Source of the DNA: Euglena gracilis
Taxonomy: Eukaryota > Euglenozoa > Euglenophyceae > Euglenales > Euglenaceae
DNA: 23,899 bases
Reading direction: 5' to 3'
Assembly (NCBI GenBank): GCA_900893395.1
Contig: CAAHFI011268875.1
Location: 1 to 23,899 of the forward strand
Shown one piece after another: positions 1-13,520 of this stretch (the stretch's first letter is position 1; every line of letters begins with the position of its first letter). The position numbers and the translations under genes are program-made. Under the pieces are notes generated by a model, which worked only from the letters and a program-made list of their open reading frames with translations, was not told where the DNA came from and ran no database searches.

Positions 1-3000
1 ACATTTGGGTCCAGAGCACCCATCCAGATTCTTTCAAAATTTGCAAGTTATATGACATCCGCATGTTTTTCACACCTAGGCACTAATCCGGCGGCACACT
101 GGAATACCTATCCCTGGAACATAATGGGAACCCCAATCGGTTTCCAGTTTGAGCCCATATGACCCTATACCTTGGCCCAGGTGGGCTGACCTAGTGGTAC
201 TCACATTTGGGTCCCAGAGCACCCATCCAGATTCTTCAAAATTTGCAAGTTATATGACATCCGCATGTTTTCACACCCGTAGGCACTAATCCGGCCGGCA
301 CACTGGAATACCTATCCCGGGAACATAATGGGAACCCAATCGGTTTCCAGTTTGAGCCCATATGACCTATACCTTGGGCCCAGGTGGGCTGACCTAGTGG
401 TACTCACATTTGGGGTCCCAGAGCACCCATCCAGATTCTTTCAAAATTTGCAAGTTATATGACATCCGCATGTTTTTCACACCCGTAGGCACTAATCCGG
501 CCGGCACACTGGAATACTATCCCTGGGAACATAATGGGAACCCCAATCGGTTTCCAGTTTGAGCCCATATGACCCTATACCTTGGGCCCAGGTGGGCTGA
601 CCTAGTGGTACTCACATTTGGGTCCCAGAGCACCCATCCAGATTCTTTCAAAATTTGCAAGTTATATGACATCCGCATGTTTTCACACCCGTAGGCACTA
701 ATCCGGCCGGCACACTGGAATACTATCCCTGGAACATAATGGGAACCCCAATCGGTTTCCAGTTTGAGCCCTATGACCCTATACCTTGGGCCCAGGTGGG
801 CTGACCTAGTGGTACTCACATTTGGGGTCCCAGAGCACCCATCCAGATTCTTTCAAAATTTGCAAGTTATATGACATCCGCATGTTTTTCACCCGTAGGC
901 ACTAATCCGGCCGGCACACTGGAATACTATCCCTGGGAACATAATGGAACCCCAATCGGTTTCCAGTTTGAGCCCATATGACCCTATACCTTGGGCCAGG
1001 TGGCTGACCTAGTGGTACTCACATTTGGGGTCCCAGAGCACCCATCCAGATTCTTTCAAAATTTGCAAGTTATATGACATCCGCAACACCCGTAGGCACT
1101 AATCCGGCCGGCACACTGGAATACCTATCCCTGGGAACATAATGGGAACCCCCAATCGGTTTCCAGTTTGAGGCCCATATGACCCTATACCTTGGGCCCA
1201 GGTGGGTAGTGGTACTCACATTTGGGGTCCCAGAGCACCCATCCAGATTCTTTCAAAATTTGCAAGTTATATGACATCCGCATGTTTTTCACACCCGTAG
1301 GCACTAATCCGGCCGGCACACTGGAATACTATCCCTGGGAACATAATGGGACCCCCAATCGGTTTCCAGTTTGAGCCCCATACCCTATACCTTGGGCCCA
1401 GGTGGGCTGACCTAGTGGTACTCACATTTGGGGTCCAGAGCAATCCATCCAGATTCTTTCAAAATTTGCAAGTTATATGACATCCGCATGTTTTTCACAC
1501 CCGTAGGCACTAATCCGGCCGGCACACTGGAATACCTATCCCTGGGAACATAATGGGAACCCCAATCGGTTTCCAGTTTGAGCCCATATGACCATACCTT
1601 GGGCCCAGGTGGGCTGACCTAGTGGTACTCACATTTGGGGTCCCAGAGCACCCATCCAGATTCTTTCAAAATTTGCAAGTTATATGACATCCGCATGTTT
1701 TTCACACCCGTAGGCACTAATCCGGCCGGCACACTGGAATACCTATCCCTGGGAACATAATGGGAACCCCAATCGGTTTCCAGTTTGAGGCCCATATGAC
1801 CCTATACCTTGGGCCCAGGTGGGCTGACCTAGTGGTACTCACATTTGGGGTCCCAGAGCACCCATCCAGATTCTTTCAAAATTTGCAAGTTATATGACAT
1901 CCGCATGTTTTTCACACCCGTAGGCACTAATCCGGCCGGCACACTGGAATACCTATCCCTGGAACATAATGGGAACCCCCAATCGGTTTCCAGTTTGAGC
2001 CCATATGACCCTATACCTTGGGCCCAGGTGGGCTGACCTAGTGGTACTCACATTTGGGGTCCCAGAGCACCCATCCAGATTCTTTCAAAATTTGCAAGTT
2101 ATATGACATCCGCATGTTTTCACACCCGTAGGCACTAATCCGGCCGGCACACTGGAATACCTATCCCTGGGAACATAATGGGAACCCCAATCGGTTTCCA
2201 GTTTGAGCCCATATGACCCTATACCTTGGGCCCAGGTGGGCTGACCTAGTGGTACTCACATTTGGGGTCCCAGAGCACCCATCCAGATTCTTTCAAAATT
2301 TGCAAGTTATATGACATCCGCATGTTTTTCACACCGTAGGCACTAATCCGGCCGGCACACTGGAATACCTATCCCTGGGAACATAATGGGAACCCCCAAT
2401 CGGTTTCCAGTTTGAGCCCATATGACCCTATACCTTGGGCCCAGGTGGGCTGACCTAGTGGTACTCACATTTGGGGTCCCAGAGCACCATCCAGATTCTT
2501 TCAAAATTTGCAAGTTATATGACATCCGCATGTTTTTCACACCCGTAGGCACTAATCCGGCCGGCACACTGGAATACTATCCCTGGGAACATAATGGGAA
2601 CCCCCAATCGGTTTCCAGTTTGAGGCCCATATGACCCTATAGGTGGGCTGACCTAGTGGTACTCACATTTGGGGTCCCAGAGCACCCATCCAGATTCTTT
2701 CAAAATTTGCAAGTTATATGACATCCGCATGTTTTTCACACCCGTAGGCACTAATCCGGCCGGCACACTGGAATACTATCCCTGGGAACATAATGGGAAC
2801 CCCCAATTTGAGCCCATATGACCCTTACCTTGGGCCCAGGTGGCTGACCTAGTGGTACTCACATTTGGGGTCCCAGAGCACCCATCCAAAATTTGCAAGT
2901 TATATGACATCCGCATGTTTTTCACACCCGTAGGCACTAATCCGGCCGGCACACTGGAATACCTATCCCTGGGAACATAATGGGAACCCCAATCGGTTTC

Positions 3001-3045
3001 CAGTTTGAGCCCATATGACCCTATACCTTGGGCCCAGGTGGGCTG
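1..3045. repeat. Deletion-rich left end of the array (subfamily A)
   Basis: Anchor spacing here is mostly 196-209 bp, against 209-210 further in. Many changes are single-base losses in homopolymers (GGGG, CCCCC, TTTTT). Larger ones are an 8-bp loss near 1085, 6 bp near 1206, 11 bp near 2640, 11 bp near 2808 and 10 bp near 2888. Almost all changes are losses. The density falls sharply after about 3 kb. This resembles uncorrected long-read consensus at a contig end. Genuine decay at an array edge is the alternative. Confidence 0.8.
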
Positions 3046-6000
3046 ACCTAGTGGTACTCACATTTGGGGTCCCAGAGCACCCATCCAGATTCTTTCAAAA
3101 TTTGCAAGTTATATGACATCCGCATGTTTTTCACACCCGTAGGCACTAATCCGGCCGGCACACTGGAATACCTATCCCTGGGAACATAATGGGAACCCCC
3201 AATCGGTTTCCAGTTTGAGCCCATATGACCCTATACCTTGGGCCCAGGTGGGCTGACCTAGTGGTACTCACATTTGGGTCCCAGAGCACCCATCCAGATT
3301 CTTTCAAAATTTGCAAGTTATATGACATCCGCATGTTTTTCACACCCGTAGGCACTAATCCGGCCGGCACACTGGAATACCTATCCCTGGGAACATAATG
3401 GGAACCCCCAATCGGTTTCCAGTTTGAGCCCATATGACCCTATACCTTGGGCCCAGGTGGGCTGACCTAGTGGTACTCACATTTGGGGTCCCAGAGCACC
3501 CATCCAGATTCTTTCAAAATTTGCAAGTTATATGACATCCGCATGTTTTTCACACCCGTAGGCACTAATCCGGCCGGCACACTGGAATACCTATCCCTGG
3601 GAACATAATGGGAACCCCAATCGGTTTCCAGTTTGAGCCCATATGACCCTATACCTTGGGCCCAGGTGGGCTGACCTAGTGGTACTCACATTTGGGGTCC
3701 CAGAGCACCCATCCAGATTCTTTCAAAATTTGCAAGTTATATGACATCCGCATGTTTTTCACACCCGTAGGCACTAATCCGGCCGGCACACTGGAATACC
3801 TATCCCTGGGAACATAATGGGAACCCCAATCGGTTTCCAGTTTGAGCCCATATGACCCTATACCTTGGGCCCAGGTGGGCTGACCTAGTGGTACTCACAT
3901 TTGGGGTCCCAGAGCACCCATCCAGATTCTTTCAAAATTTGCAAGTTATATGACATCCGCATGTTTTTCACACCCGTAGGCACTAATCCGGCCGGCACAC
4001 TGGAATACCTATCCCTGGGAACATAATGGGAACCCCAATCGGTTTCCAGTTTGAGCCCATATGACCCTATACCTTGGGCCCAGGTGGGCTGACCTAGTGG
4101 TACTCACATTTGGGGTCCCAGAGCACCCATCCAGATTCTTTCAAAATTTGCAAGTTATATGACATCCGCATGTTTTTCACACCCGTAGGCACTAATCCGG
4201 CCGGCACACTGGAATACCTATCCCTGGGAACATAATGGGAACCCCCAATCGGTTTCCAGTTTGAGCCCATATGACCCTATACCTTGGGCCCAGGTGGGCT
4301 GACCTAGTGGTACTCACATTTGGGGTCCCAGAGCACCCATCCAGATTCTTTCAAAATTTGCAAGTTATGACATCCGCATGTTTTTCACACCCGTAGGCAC
4401 TAATCCGGCCGGCACACTGGAATACCTATCCCTGGGAACATAATGGGAACCCCCAATCGGTTTCCAGTTTGAGCCCATATGACCCTATACCTTGGGCCCA
4501 GGTGGGCTGACCTAGTGGTACTCACATTTGGGGTCCCAGAGCACCCATCCAGATTCTTTCAAAATTTGCAAGTTATATGACATCCGCATGTTTTTCACAC
4601 CCGTAGGCACTAATCCGGCCGGCACACTGGAATACCTATCCCTGGGAACATAATGGGAACCCCAATCGGTTTCCAGTTTGAGCCCATATGACCCTATACC
4701 TTGGGCCCAGGTGGGCTGACCTAGTGGTACTCACATTTGGGGTCCCAGAGCACCCATCCAGATTCTTTCAAAATTTGCAAGTTATATGACATCCGCATGT
4801 TTTTCACACCCGTAGGCACTAATCCGGCCGGCACACTGGAATACCTATCCCTGGGAACATAATGGGAACCCCCAATCGGTTTCCAGTTTGAGCCCATATG
4901 ACCCTATACCTTGGGCCCAGGTGGGCTGACCTAGTGGTACTCATTTGGGGTCCCAGAGCACCCATCCAGATTCTTTCAAAATTTGCAAGTTATATGACAT
5001 CCGCATGTTTTTCACACCGTAGGCACTAATCCGGCCGGCACACTGGAATACCTATCCCTGGGAACATAATGGGAACCCCCAATCGGTTTCCAGTTTGAGC
5101 CCATATGACCCTATACCTTGGGCCCAGGTGGGCTGACCTAGTGGTACTCACATTTGGGGTCCCAGAGCACCCATCCAGATTCTTTCAAAATTTGCAAGTT
5201 ATATGACATCCGCATGTTTTTCCACCCGTAGGCACTAATCCGGCCGGCACACTGGAATACCTATCCCTGGGAACATAATGGGAACCCCCAATCGGTTTCC
5301 AGTTTGAGCCCATATGACCCTATACCTTGGGCCCAGGTGGGCTGACCTAGTGGTACTCACATTTGGGGTCCCAGAGCACCCATCCAGATTCTTTCAAAAT
5401 TTGCAAGTTATATGACATCCGCATGTTTTTCACACCCGTAGGCACTAATCCGGCCGGCACACTGGAATACCTATCCCTGGGAACATAATGGGAACCCCCA
5501 ATCGGTTTCCAGTTTGAGCCCATATGACCCTATACCTTGGGCCCAGGTGGGCTGACCTAGTGGTACTCACATTTGGGGTCCCAGAGCACCCATCCAGATT
5601 CTTTCAAAATTTGCAAGTTATATGACATCCGCATGTTTTTCACACCCGTAGGCACTAATCCGGCCGGCACACTGGAATACCTATCCCTGGGAACATAATG
5701 GGAACCCCAATCGGTTTCCAGTTTGAGCCCATATGACCCTTACCTTGGGCCCAGGTGGGCTGACCTAGTGGTACTCACATTTGGGTCCCAGAGCACCCAT
5801 CCAGATTCTTTCAAAATTTGCAAGTTATATGACATCCGCATGTTTTTCACACCCGTAGGCACTAATCCGGCCGGCACACTGGAATACCTATCCCTGGGAA
5901 CATAATGGGAACCCCCAATCGGTTTCCAGTTTGAGCCCATATGACCCTATACCTTGGGCCCAGGTGGGCTGACCTAGTGGTACTCACATTTGGGGTCCCA

Positions 6001-6390
6001 GAGCACCCATCCAGATTCTTTCAAAATTTGCAAGTTATATGACATCCGCATGTTTTTCACACCCGTAGGCACTAATCCGGCCGGCACACTGGAATACCTA
6101 TCCCTGGGAACATAATGGGAACCCCCAATCGGTTTCCAGTTTGAGCCCATATGACCCTATACCTTGGGCCCAGGTGGGCTGACCTAGTGGTACTCACATT
6201 TGGGGTCCCAGAGCACCCATCCAGATTCTTTCAAAATTTGCAAGTTAATGACATCCGCATGTTTTTCACACCCGTAGGCACTAATCCGGCCGGCACACTG
6301 GAATACCTATCCCTGGGAACATAATGGGAACCCCCAATCGGTTTCCAGTTTGAGCCCATATGACCCTATACCTTGGGCCCAGGTGGGCTG

Positions 6391-7440
6391 ACCTAGTGGT
6401 ACTCACATTTGGGGTCCCAGAGCACCCATCCAGATTCTTTCAAAATTTGCAAGTTATATGACATCCGCATGTTTTTCACACCCGTAGGCACTAATCCGGC
6501 CGGCACACTGGAATACCTATCCCTGGGAACATAATGGGAACCCCCAATCGGTTTCCAGTTTGAGCCCATATGACCCTATACCTTGGGCCCAGGTGGGCTG
6601 ACCTAGTGGTACTCACATTTGGGGTCCCAGAGCACCCATCCAGATTCTTTCAAAATTTGCAAGTTATATGACATCCGCATGTTTTTCACACCCGTAGGCA
6701 CTAATCCGGCCGGCACACTGGAATACCTATCCCTGGGAACATAATGGGAACCCCCAATCGGTTTCCAGTTTGAGCCCATATGACCCTATACCTTGGGCCC
6801 AGGTGGGCTGACCTAGTGGTACTCACATTTGGGGTCCCAGAGCACCCATCCAGATTCTTTCAAAATTTGCAAGTTATATGACATCCGCATGTTTTTCACA
6901 CCCGTAGGCACTAATCCGGCCGGCACACTGGAATACCTATCCCTGGGAACATAATGGGAACCCCCAATCGGTTTCCAGTTTGAGCCCATATGACCCTATA
7001 CCTTGGGCCCAGGTGGGCTGACCTAGTGGTACTCACATTTGGGGTCCCAGAGCACCCATCCAGATTCTTTCAAAATTTGCAAGTTATATGACATCCGCAT
7101 GTTTTTCACACCCGTAGGCACTAATCCGGCCGGCACACTGGAATACCTATCCCTGGGAACATAATGGGAACCCCCAATCGGTTTCCAGTTTGAGCCCATA
7201 TGACCCTATACCTTGGGCCCAGGTGGGCTGACCTAGTGGTACTCACATTTGGGGTCCCAGAGCACCCATCCAGATTCTTTCAAAATTTGCAAGTTATATG
7301 ACATCCGCATGTTTTTCACACCCGTAGGCACTAATCCGGCCGGCACACTGGAATACCTATCCCTGGGAACATAATGGGAACCCCCAATCGGTTTCCAGTT
7401 TGAGCCCATATGACCCTATACCTTGGGCCCAGGTGGGCTG
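6391..7440. repeat. Five consecutive identical A units (reference copy of subfamily A)
   Basis: Anchors at 6391, 6601, 6811, 7021 and 7231 are exactly 210 bp apart, and by eye the five units carry no differences. The next unit (7441) differs only by one base in the C run. This stretch is the best source for the A consensus and shows very recent homogenisation. Confidence 0.9.
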
Positions 7441-10370
7441 ACCTAGTGGTACTCACATTTGGGGTCCCAGAGCACCCATCCAGATTCTTTCAAAATTTGC
7501 AAGTTATATGACATCCGCATGTTTTTCACACCCGTAGGCACTAATCCGGCCGGCACACTGGAATACCTATCCCTGGGAACATAATGGGAACCCCAATCGG
7601 TTTCCAGTTTGAGCCCATATGACCCTATACCTTGGGCCCAGGTGGGCTGACCTAGTGGTACTCACATTTGGGGTCCCAGAGCACCCATCCAGATTCTTTC
7701 AAAATTTGCAAGTTATATGACATCCGCATGTTTTTCACACCCGTAGGCACTAATCCGGCCGGCACACTGGAATACCTATCCCTGGGAACATAATGGGAAC
7801 CCCCAATCGGTTTCCAGTTTGAGCCCTATGACCCTATACCTTGGGCCCAGGTGGGCTGACCTAGTGGTACTCACATTTGGGGTCCCAGAGCACCCATCCA
7901 GATTCTTTCAAAATTTGCAAGTTATATGACATCCGCATGTTTTTCACACCCGTAGGCACTAATCCGGCCGGCACACTGGAATACCTATCCCTGGGAACAT
8001 AATGGGAACCCCCAATCGGTTTCCAGTTTGAGCCCATATGACCCTATACCTTGGGCCCAGGTGGGCTGACCTAGTGGTACTCACATTTGGGGTCCCAGAG
8101 CACCCATCCAGATTCTTTCAAAATTTGCAAGTTATATGACATCCGCATGTTTTTCACACCCGTAGGCACTAATCCGGCCGGCACACTGGAATACCTATCC
8201 CTGGGAACATAATGGGAACCCCCAATCGGTTTCCAGTTTGAGCCCATATGACCCTATACCTTGGGCCCAGGTGGGCTGACCTAGTGGTACTCACATTTGG
8301 GGTCCCAGAGCACCCATCCAGATTCTTTCAAAATTTGCAAGTTATATGACATCCGCATGTTTTTCACACCCGTAGGCACTAATCCGGCCGGCACACTGGA
8401 ATACCTATCCCTGGGAACATAATGGGAACCCCCAATCGGTTTCCAGTTTGAGCCCATATGACCCTATACCTTGGGCCCAGGTGGGCTGACCTAGTGGTAC
8501 TCACATTTGGGGTCCCAGAGCACCCATCCAGATTCTTTCAAAATTTGCAAGTTATATGACATCCGCATGTTTTTCACACCCGTAGGCACTAATCCGGCCG
8601 GCACACTGGAATACCTATCCCTGGGAACATAATGGGAACCCCAATCGGTTTCCAGTTTGAGCCCATATGACCCTATACCTTGGGCCCAGGTGGGCTGACC
8701 TAGTGGTACTCACATTTGGGGTCCCAGAGCACCCATCCAGATTCTTTCAAAATTTGCAAGTTATATGACATCCGCATGTTTTTCACACCCGTAGGCACTA
8801 ATCCGGCCGGCACACTGGAATACCTATCCCTGGGAACATAATGGGAACCCCCAATCGGTTTCCAGTTTGAGCCCATATGACCCTATACCTTGGGCCCAGG
8901 TGGGCTGACCTAGTGGTACTCACATTTGGGGTCCCAGAGCACCCATCCAGATTCTTTCAAAATTTGCAAGTTATATGACATCCGCATGTTTTTCACACCC
9001 GTAGGCACTAATCCGGCCGGCACACTGGAATACCTATCCCTGGGAACATAATGGGAACCCCCAATCGGTTTCCAGTTTGAGCCCATATGACCCTATACCT
9101 TGGGCCCAGGTGGGCTGACCTAGTGGTACTCACATTTGGGGTCCCAGAGCACCCATCCAGATTCTTTCAAAATTTGCAAGTTATATGACATCCGCATGTT
9201 TTTCACACCCGTAGGCACTAATCCGGCCGGCACACTGGAATACCTATCCCTGGGAACATAATGGGAACCCCCAATCGGTTTCCAGTTTGAGCCCATATGA
9301 CCCTATACCTTGGGCCCAGGTGGGCTGACCTAGTGGTACTCACATTTGGGGTCCCAGAGCACCCATCCAGATTCTTTCAAAATTTGCAAGTTATATGACA
9401 TCCGCATGTTTTTCACCCGTAGGCACTAATCCGGCCGGCACACTGGAATACCTATCCCTGGGAACATAATGGGAACCCCCAATCGGTTTCCAGTTTGAGC
9501 CCATATGACCCTATACCTTGGGCCCAGGTGGGCTGACCTAGTGGTACTCACATTTGGGGTCCCAGAGCACCCATCCAGATTCTTTCAAAATTTGCAAGTT
9601 ATATGACATCCGCATGTTTTTCACACCCGTAGGCACTAATCCGGCCGGCACACTGGAATACCTATCCCTGGGAACATAATGGGAACCCCCAATCGGTTTC
9701 CAGTTTGAGCCCATATGACCCTATACCTTGGGCCCAGGTGGGCTGACCTAGTGGTACTCACATTTGGGGTCCCAGAGCACCCATCCAGATTCTTTCAAAA
9801 TTTGCAAGTTATATGACATCCGCATGTTTTTCACACCCGTAGGCACTAATCCGGCCGGCACACTGGAATACCTATCCCTGGGAACATAATGGGAACCCCC
9901 AATCGGTTTCCAGTTTGAGCCCATATGACCCTATACCTTGGGCCCAGGTGGGCTGACCTAGTGGTACTCACATTTGGGGTCCCAGAGCACCCATCCAGAT
10001 TCTTTCAAAATTTGCAAGTTATATGACATCCGCATGTTTTTCACACCCGTAGGCACTAATCCGGCCGGCACACTGGAACCTATCCCTGGGAACATAATGG
10101 GAACCCCCAATCGGTTTCCAGTTTGAGCCCATATGACCCTATACCTTGGGCCCAGGTGGGCTGACCTAGTGGTACTCACATTTGGGGTCCCAGAGCACCC
10201 ATCCAGATTCTTTCAAAATTTGCAAGTTATATGACATCCGCATGTTTTTCACACCCGTAGGCACTAATCCGGCCACACTGGAATACCTATCCCTGGGAAC
10301 ATAATGGGAACCCCCAATCGGTTTCCAGTTTGAGCCCATATGACCCTATACCTTGGGCCCAGGTGGGCTG

Positions 10371-11210
10371 ACCTAGTGGTACTCACATTTGGGGTCCCAG
10401 AGCACCCATCCAGATTCTTTCAAAATTTGCAAGTTATATGACATCCGCATGTTTTTCACACCCGTAGGCACTAATCCGGCCGGCACACTGGAATACCTAT
10501 CCCTGGGAACATAATGGGAACCCCCAATCGGTTTCCAGTTTGAGCCCCATATGACCCTATACCTTGGGCCCAGGTGGGCTGACCTAGTGGTACTCACATT
10601 TGGGGTCCCAGAGCACCCATCCAGATTCTTTCAAAATTTGCAAGTTATATGACATCCGCATGTTTTTCACACCCGTAGGCACTAATCCGGCCGGCACACT
10701 GGAATACCTATCCCTGGGAACATAATGGGAACCCCCAATCGGTTTCCAGTTTGAGCCCATATGACCCTATACCTTGGGCCCAGGTGGGCTGACCTAGTGG
10801 TACTCACATTTGGGGTCCCAGAGCACCCATCCAGATTCTTTCAAAATTTGCAAGTTATATGACATCCGCATGTTTTTCACACCCGTAGGCACTAATCCGG
10901 CCGGCACACTGGAATACCTATCCCTGGGAACATAATGGGAACCCCCAATCGGTTTCCAGTTTGAGCCCCATATGACCCTATACCTTGGGCCCAGGTGGGC
11001 TGACCTAGTGGTACTCACATTTGGGGTCCCAGAGCACCCATCCAGATTCTTTCAAAATTTGCAATTATATGACATCCGCATGTTTTTCACACCGTAGGCA
11101 CTAATCCGGCCGGCACACTGGAATACCTATCCCTGGGAACATAATGGGAACCCCCAATCGGTTTCCAGTTTGAGCCCATATGACCCTATACCTTGGGCCC
11201 AGGTGGGCTG
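10371..11210. repeat. Local two-unit alternation in subfamily A
   Basis: Units beginning at 10371, 10582, 10792 and 11003 have lengths 211, 210, 211 and 208 bp. The 211-bp units carry an extra C (GAGCCCCAT, near 10543 and 10965), 421 bp apart, with an ordinary unit between. This could be a small dimer duplication, but it rests on a single shared marker. A matching error in a C run cannot be excluded. Confidence 0.4.
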
Positions 11211-13520
11211 ACCTAGTGGTACTCACATTTGGGGTCCCAGAGCACCCATCCAGATTCTTTCAAAATTTGCAAGTTATATGACATCCGCATGTTTTTCACA
11301 CCCGTAGGCACTAATCCGGCCGGCACACTGGAATACCTATCCCTGGGAACATAATGGGAACCCCCAATCGGTTTCCAGTTTGAGCCCATATGACCCTATA
11401 CCTTGGGCCCAGGTGGGCTGACCTAGTGGTACTCACATTTGGGGTCCCAGAGCACCCATCCAGATTCTTTCAAAATTTGCAAGTTATATGACATCCGCAT
11501 GTTTTTCACACCCGTAGGCACTAATCCGGCCGGCACACTGGAATACCTATCCCTGGGAACATAATGGGAACCCCCAATCGGTTTCCAGTTTGAGCCCATA
11601 TGACCCTATACCTTGGGCCCAGGTGGGCTGACCTAGTGGTACTCACATTTGGGGTCCCAGAGCACCCATCCAGATTCTTTCAAAATTTGCAAGTTATATG
11701 ACATCCGCATGTTTTTCACACCCGTAGGCACTAATCCGGCCGGCACACTGGAATACCTATCCCTGGGAACATAATGGGAACCCCAATCGGTTTCCAGTTT
11801 GAGCCCCATATGACCCTATACCTTGGGCCCAGGTGGGCTGACCTAGTGGTACTCACATTTGGGGTCCCAGAGCACCCATCCAGATTCTTTCAAAATTTGC
11901 AAGTTATATGACATCCGCATGTTTTTCACACCCGTAGGCACTAATCCGGCCGGCACACTGGAATACCTATCCCTGGGAACATAATGGGAACCCCCAATCG
12001 GTTTCCAGTTTGAGGCCCATATGACCCTATACCTTGGGCCCAGGTGGGCTGACCTAGTGGTACTCACATTTGGGGTCCCAGAGCACCCATCCAGATTCTT
12101 TCAAAATTTGCAAGTTATATGACATCCGCATGTTTTTCACACCCGTAGGCACTAATCCGGCCGGCACACTGGAATACCTATCCCTGGGAACATAATGGGA
12201 ACCCCCAATCGGTTTCCAGTTTGAGCCCATATGACCCTATACCTTGGGCCCAGGTGGGCTGACCTAGTGGTACTCACATTTGGGGTCCCAGAGCACCCAT
12301 CCAGATTCTTTCAAAATTTGCAAGTTATATGACATCCGCATGTTTTTCACACCCGTAGGCACTAATCCGGCCGGCACACTGGAATACCTATCCCTGGGAA
12401 CATAATGGGAACCCCCAATCGGTTTCCAGTTTGAGCCCATATGACCCTATACCTTGGGCCCAGGTGGGCTGACCTAGTGGTACTCACATTTGGGGTCCCA
12501 GAGCACCCATCCAGATTCTTTCAAAATTTGCAAGTTATATGACATCCGCATGTTTTTCACACCCGTAGGCACTAATCCGGCCGGCACACTGGAATACCTA
12601 TCCCTGGGAACATAATGGGAACCCCCAATCGGTTTCCAGTTTGAGCCCATATGACCCTATACCTTGGGCCCAGGTGGGCTGACCTAGTGGTACTCACATT
12701 TGGGGTCCCAGAGCACCCATCCAGATTCTTTCAAAATTTGCAAGTTATATGACATCCGCATGTTTTTCACACCCGTAGGCACTAATCCGGCCGGCACACT
12801 GGAATACCTATCCCTGGGACATAATGGGAACCCCCAATCGGTTTCCAGTTTGAGCCCCATATGACCCTATACCTTGGGCCCAGGTGGGCTGACCTAGTGG
12901 TACTCACATTTGGGGTCCCAGAGCACCCATCCAGATTCTTTCAAAATTTGCAAGTTATATGACATCCGCATGTTTTTCACACCCGTAGGCACTAATCCCC
13001 GGCACACTGGAATACCTATCCCTGGGAACATAATGGGAACCCCCAATCGGTTTCCAGTTTGAGGCCCATATGACCCTATACCTTGGGCCCAGGTGGGCTG
13101 ACCTAGTGGTACTCACATTTGGGGTCCCAGAGCACCCATCCAGATTCTTTCAAAATTTGCAAGTTATATGACATCCGCATGTTTTTCACACCCGTAGGCA
13201 CTAATCCGGCCGGCACACTGGAATACCTATCCCTGGGAACATAATGGGAACCCCAATCGGTTTCCAGTTTGAGGCCCATATGACCCTATACCTTGGGCCC
13301 AGGTGGGCTGACCTAGTGGTACTCACATTTGGGGTCCCAGAGCACCCATCCAGATTCTTTCAAAATTTGCAAGTTATATGACATCCGCATGTTTTTCACA
13401 CCCGTAGGCACTAATCCGGCCGGCACACTGAATACCTATCCCTGGGAACATAATGGGAACCCCAATCGGTTTCCAGTTTGAGGCCCATATGACCCTATAC
13501 CTTGGGCCCAGGTGGGCTGA

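Noticed and set aside
10373-11018. Two identical 74-codon minus-strand frames (10373-10597 and 10794-11018) as duplicated genes
   Set aside because: Both come from units with one extra C, which shifts the frame in the same way. They are products of the repeat.
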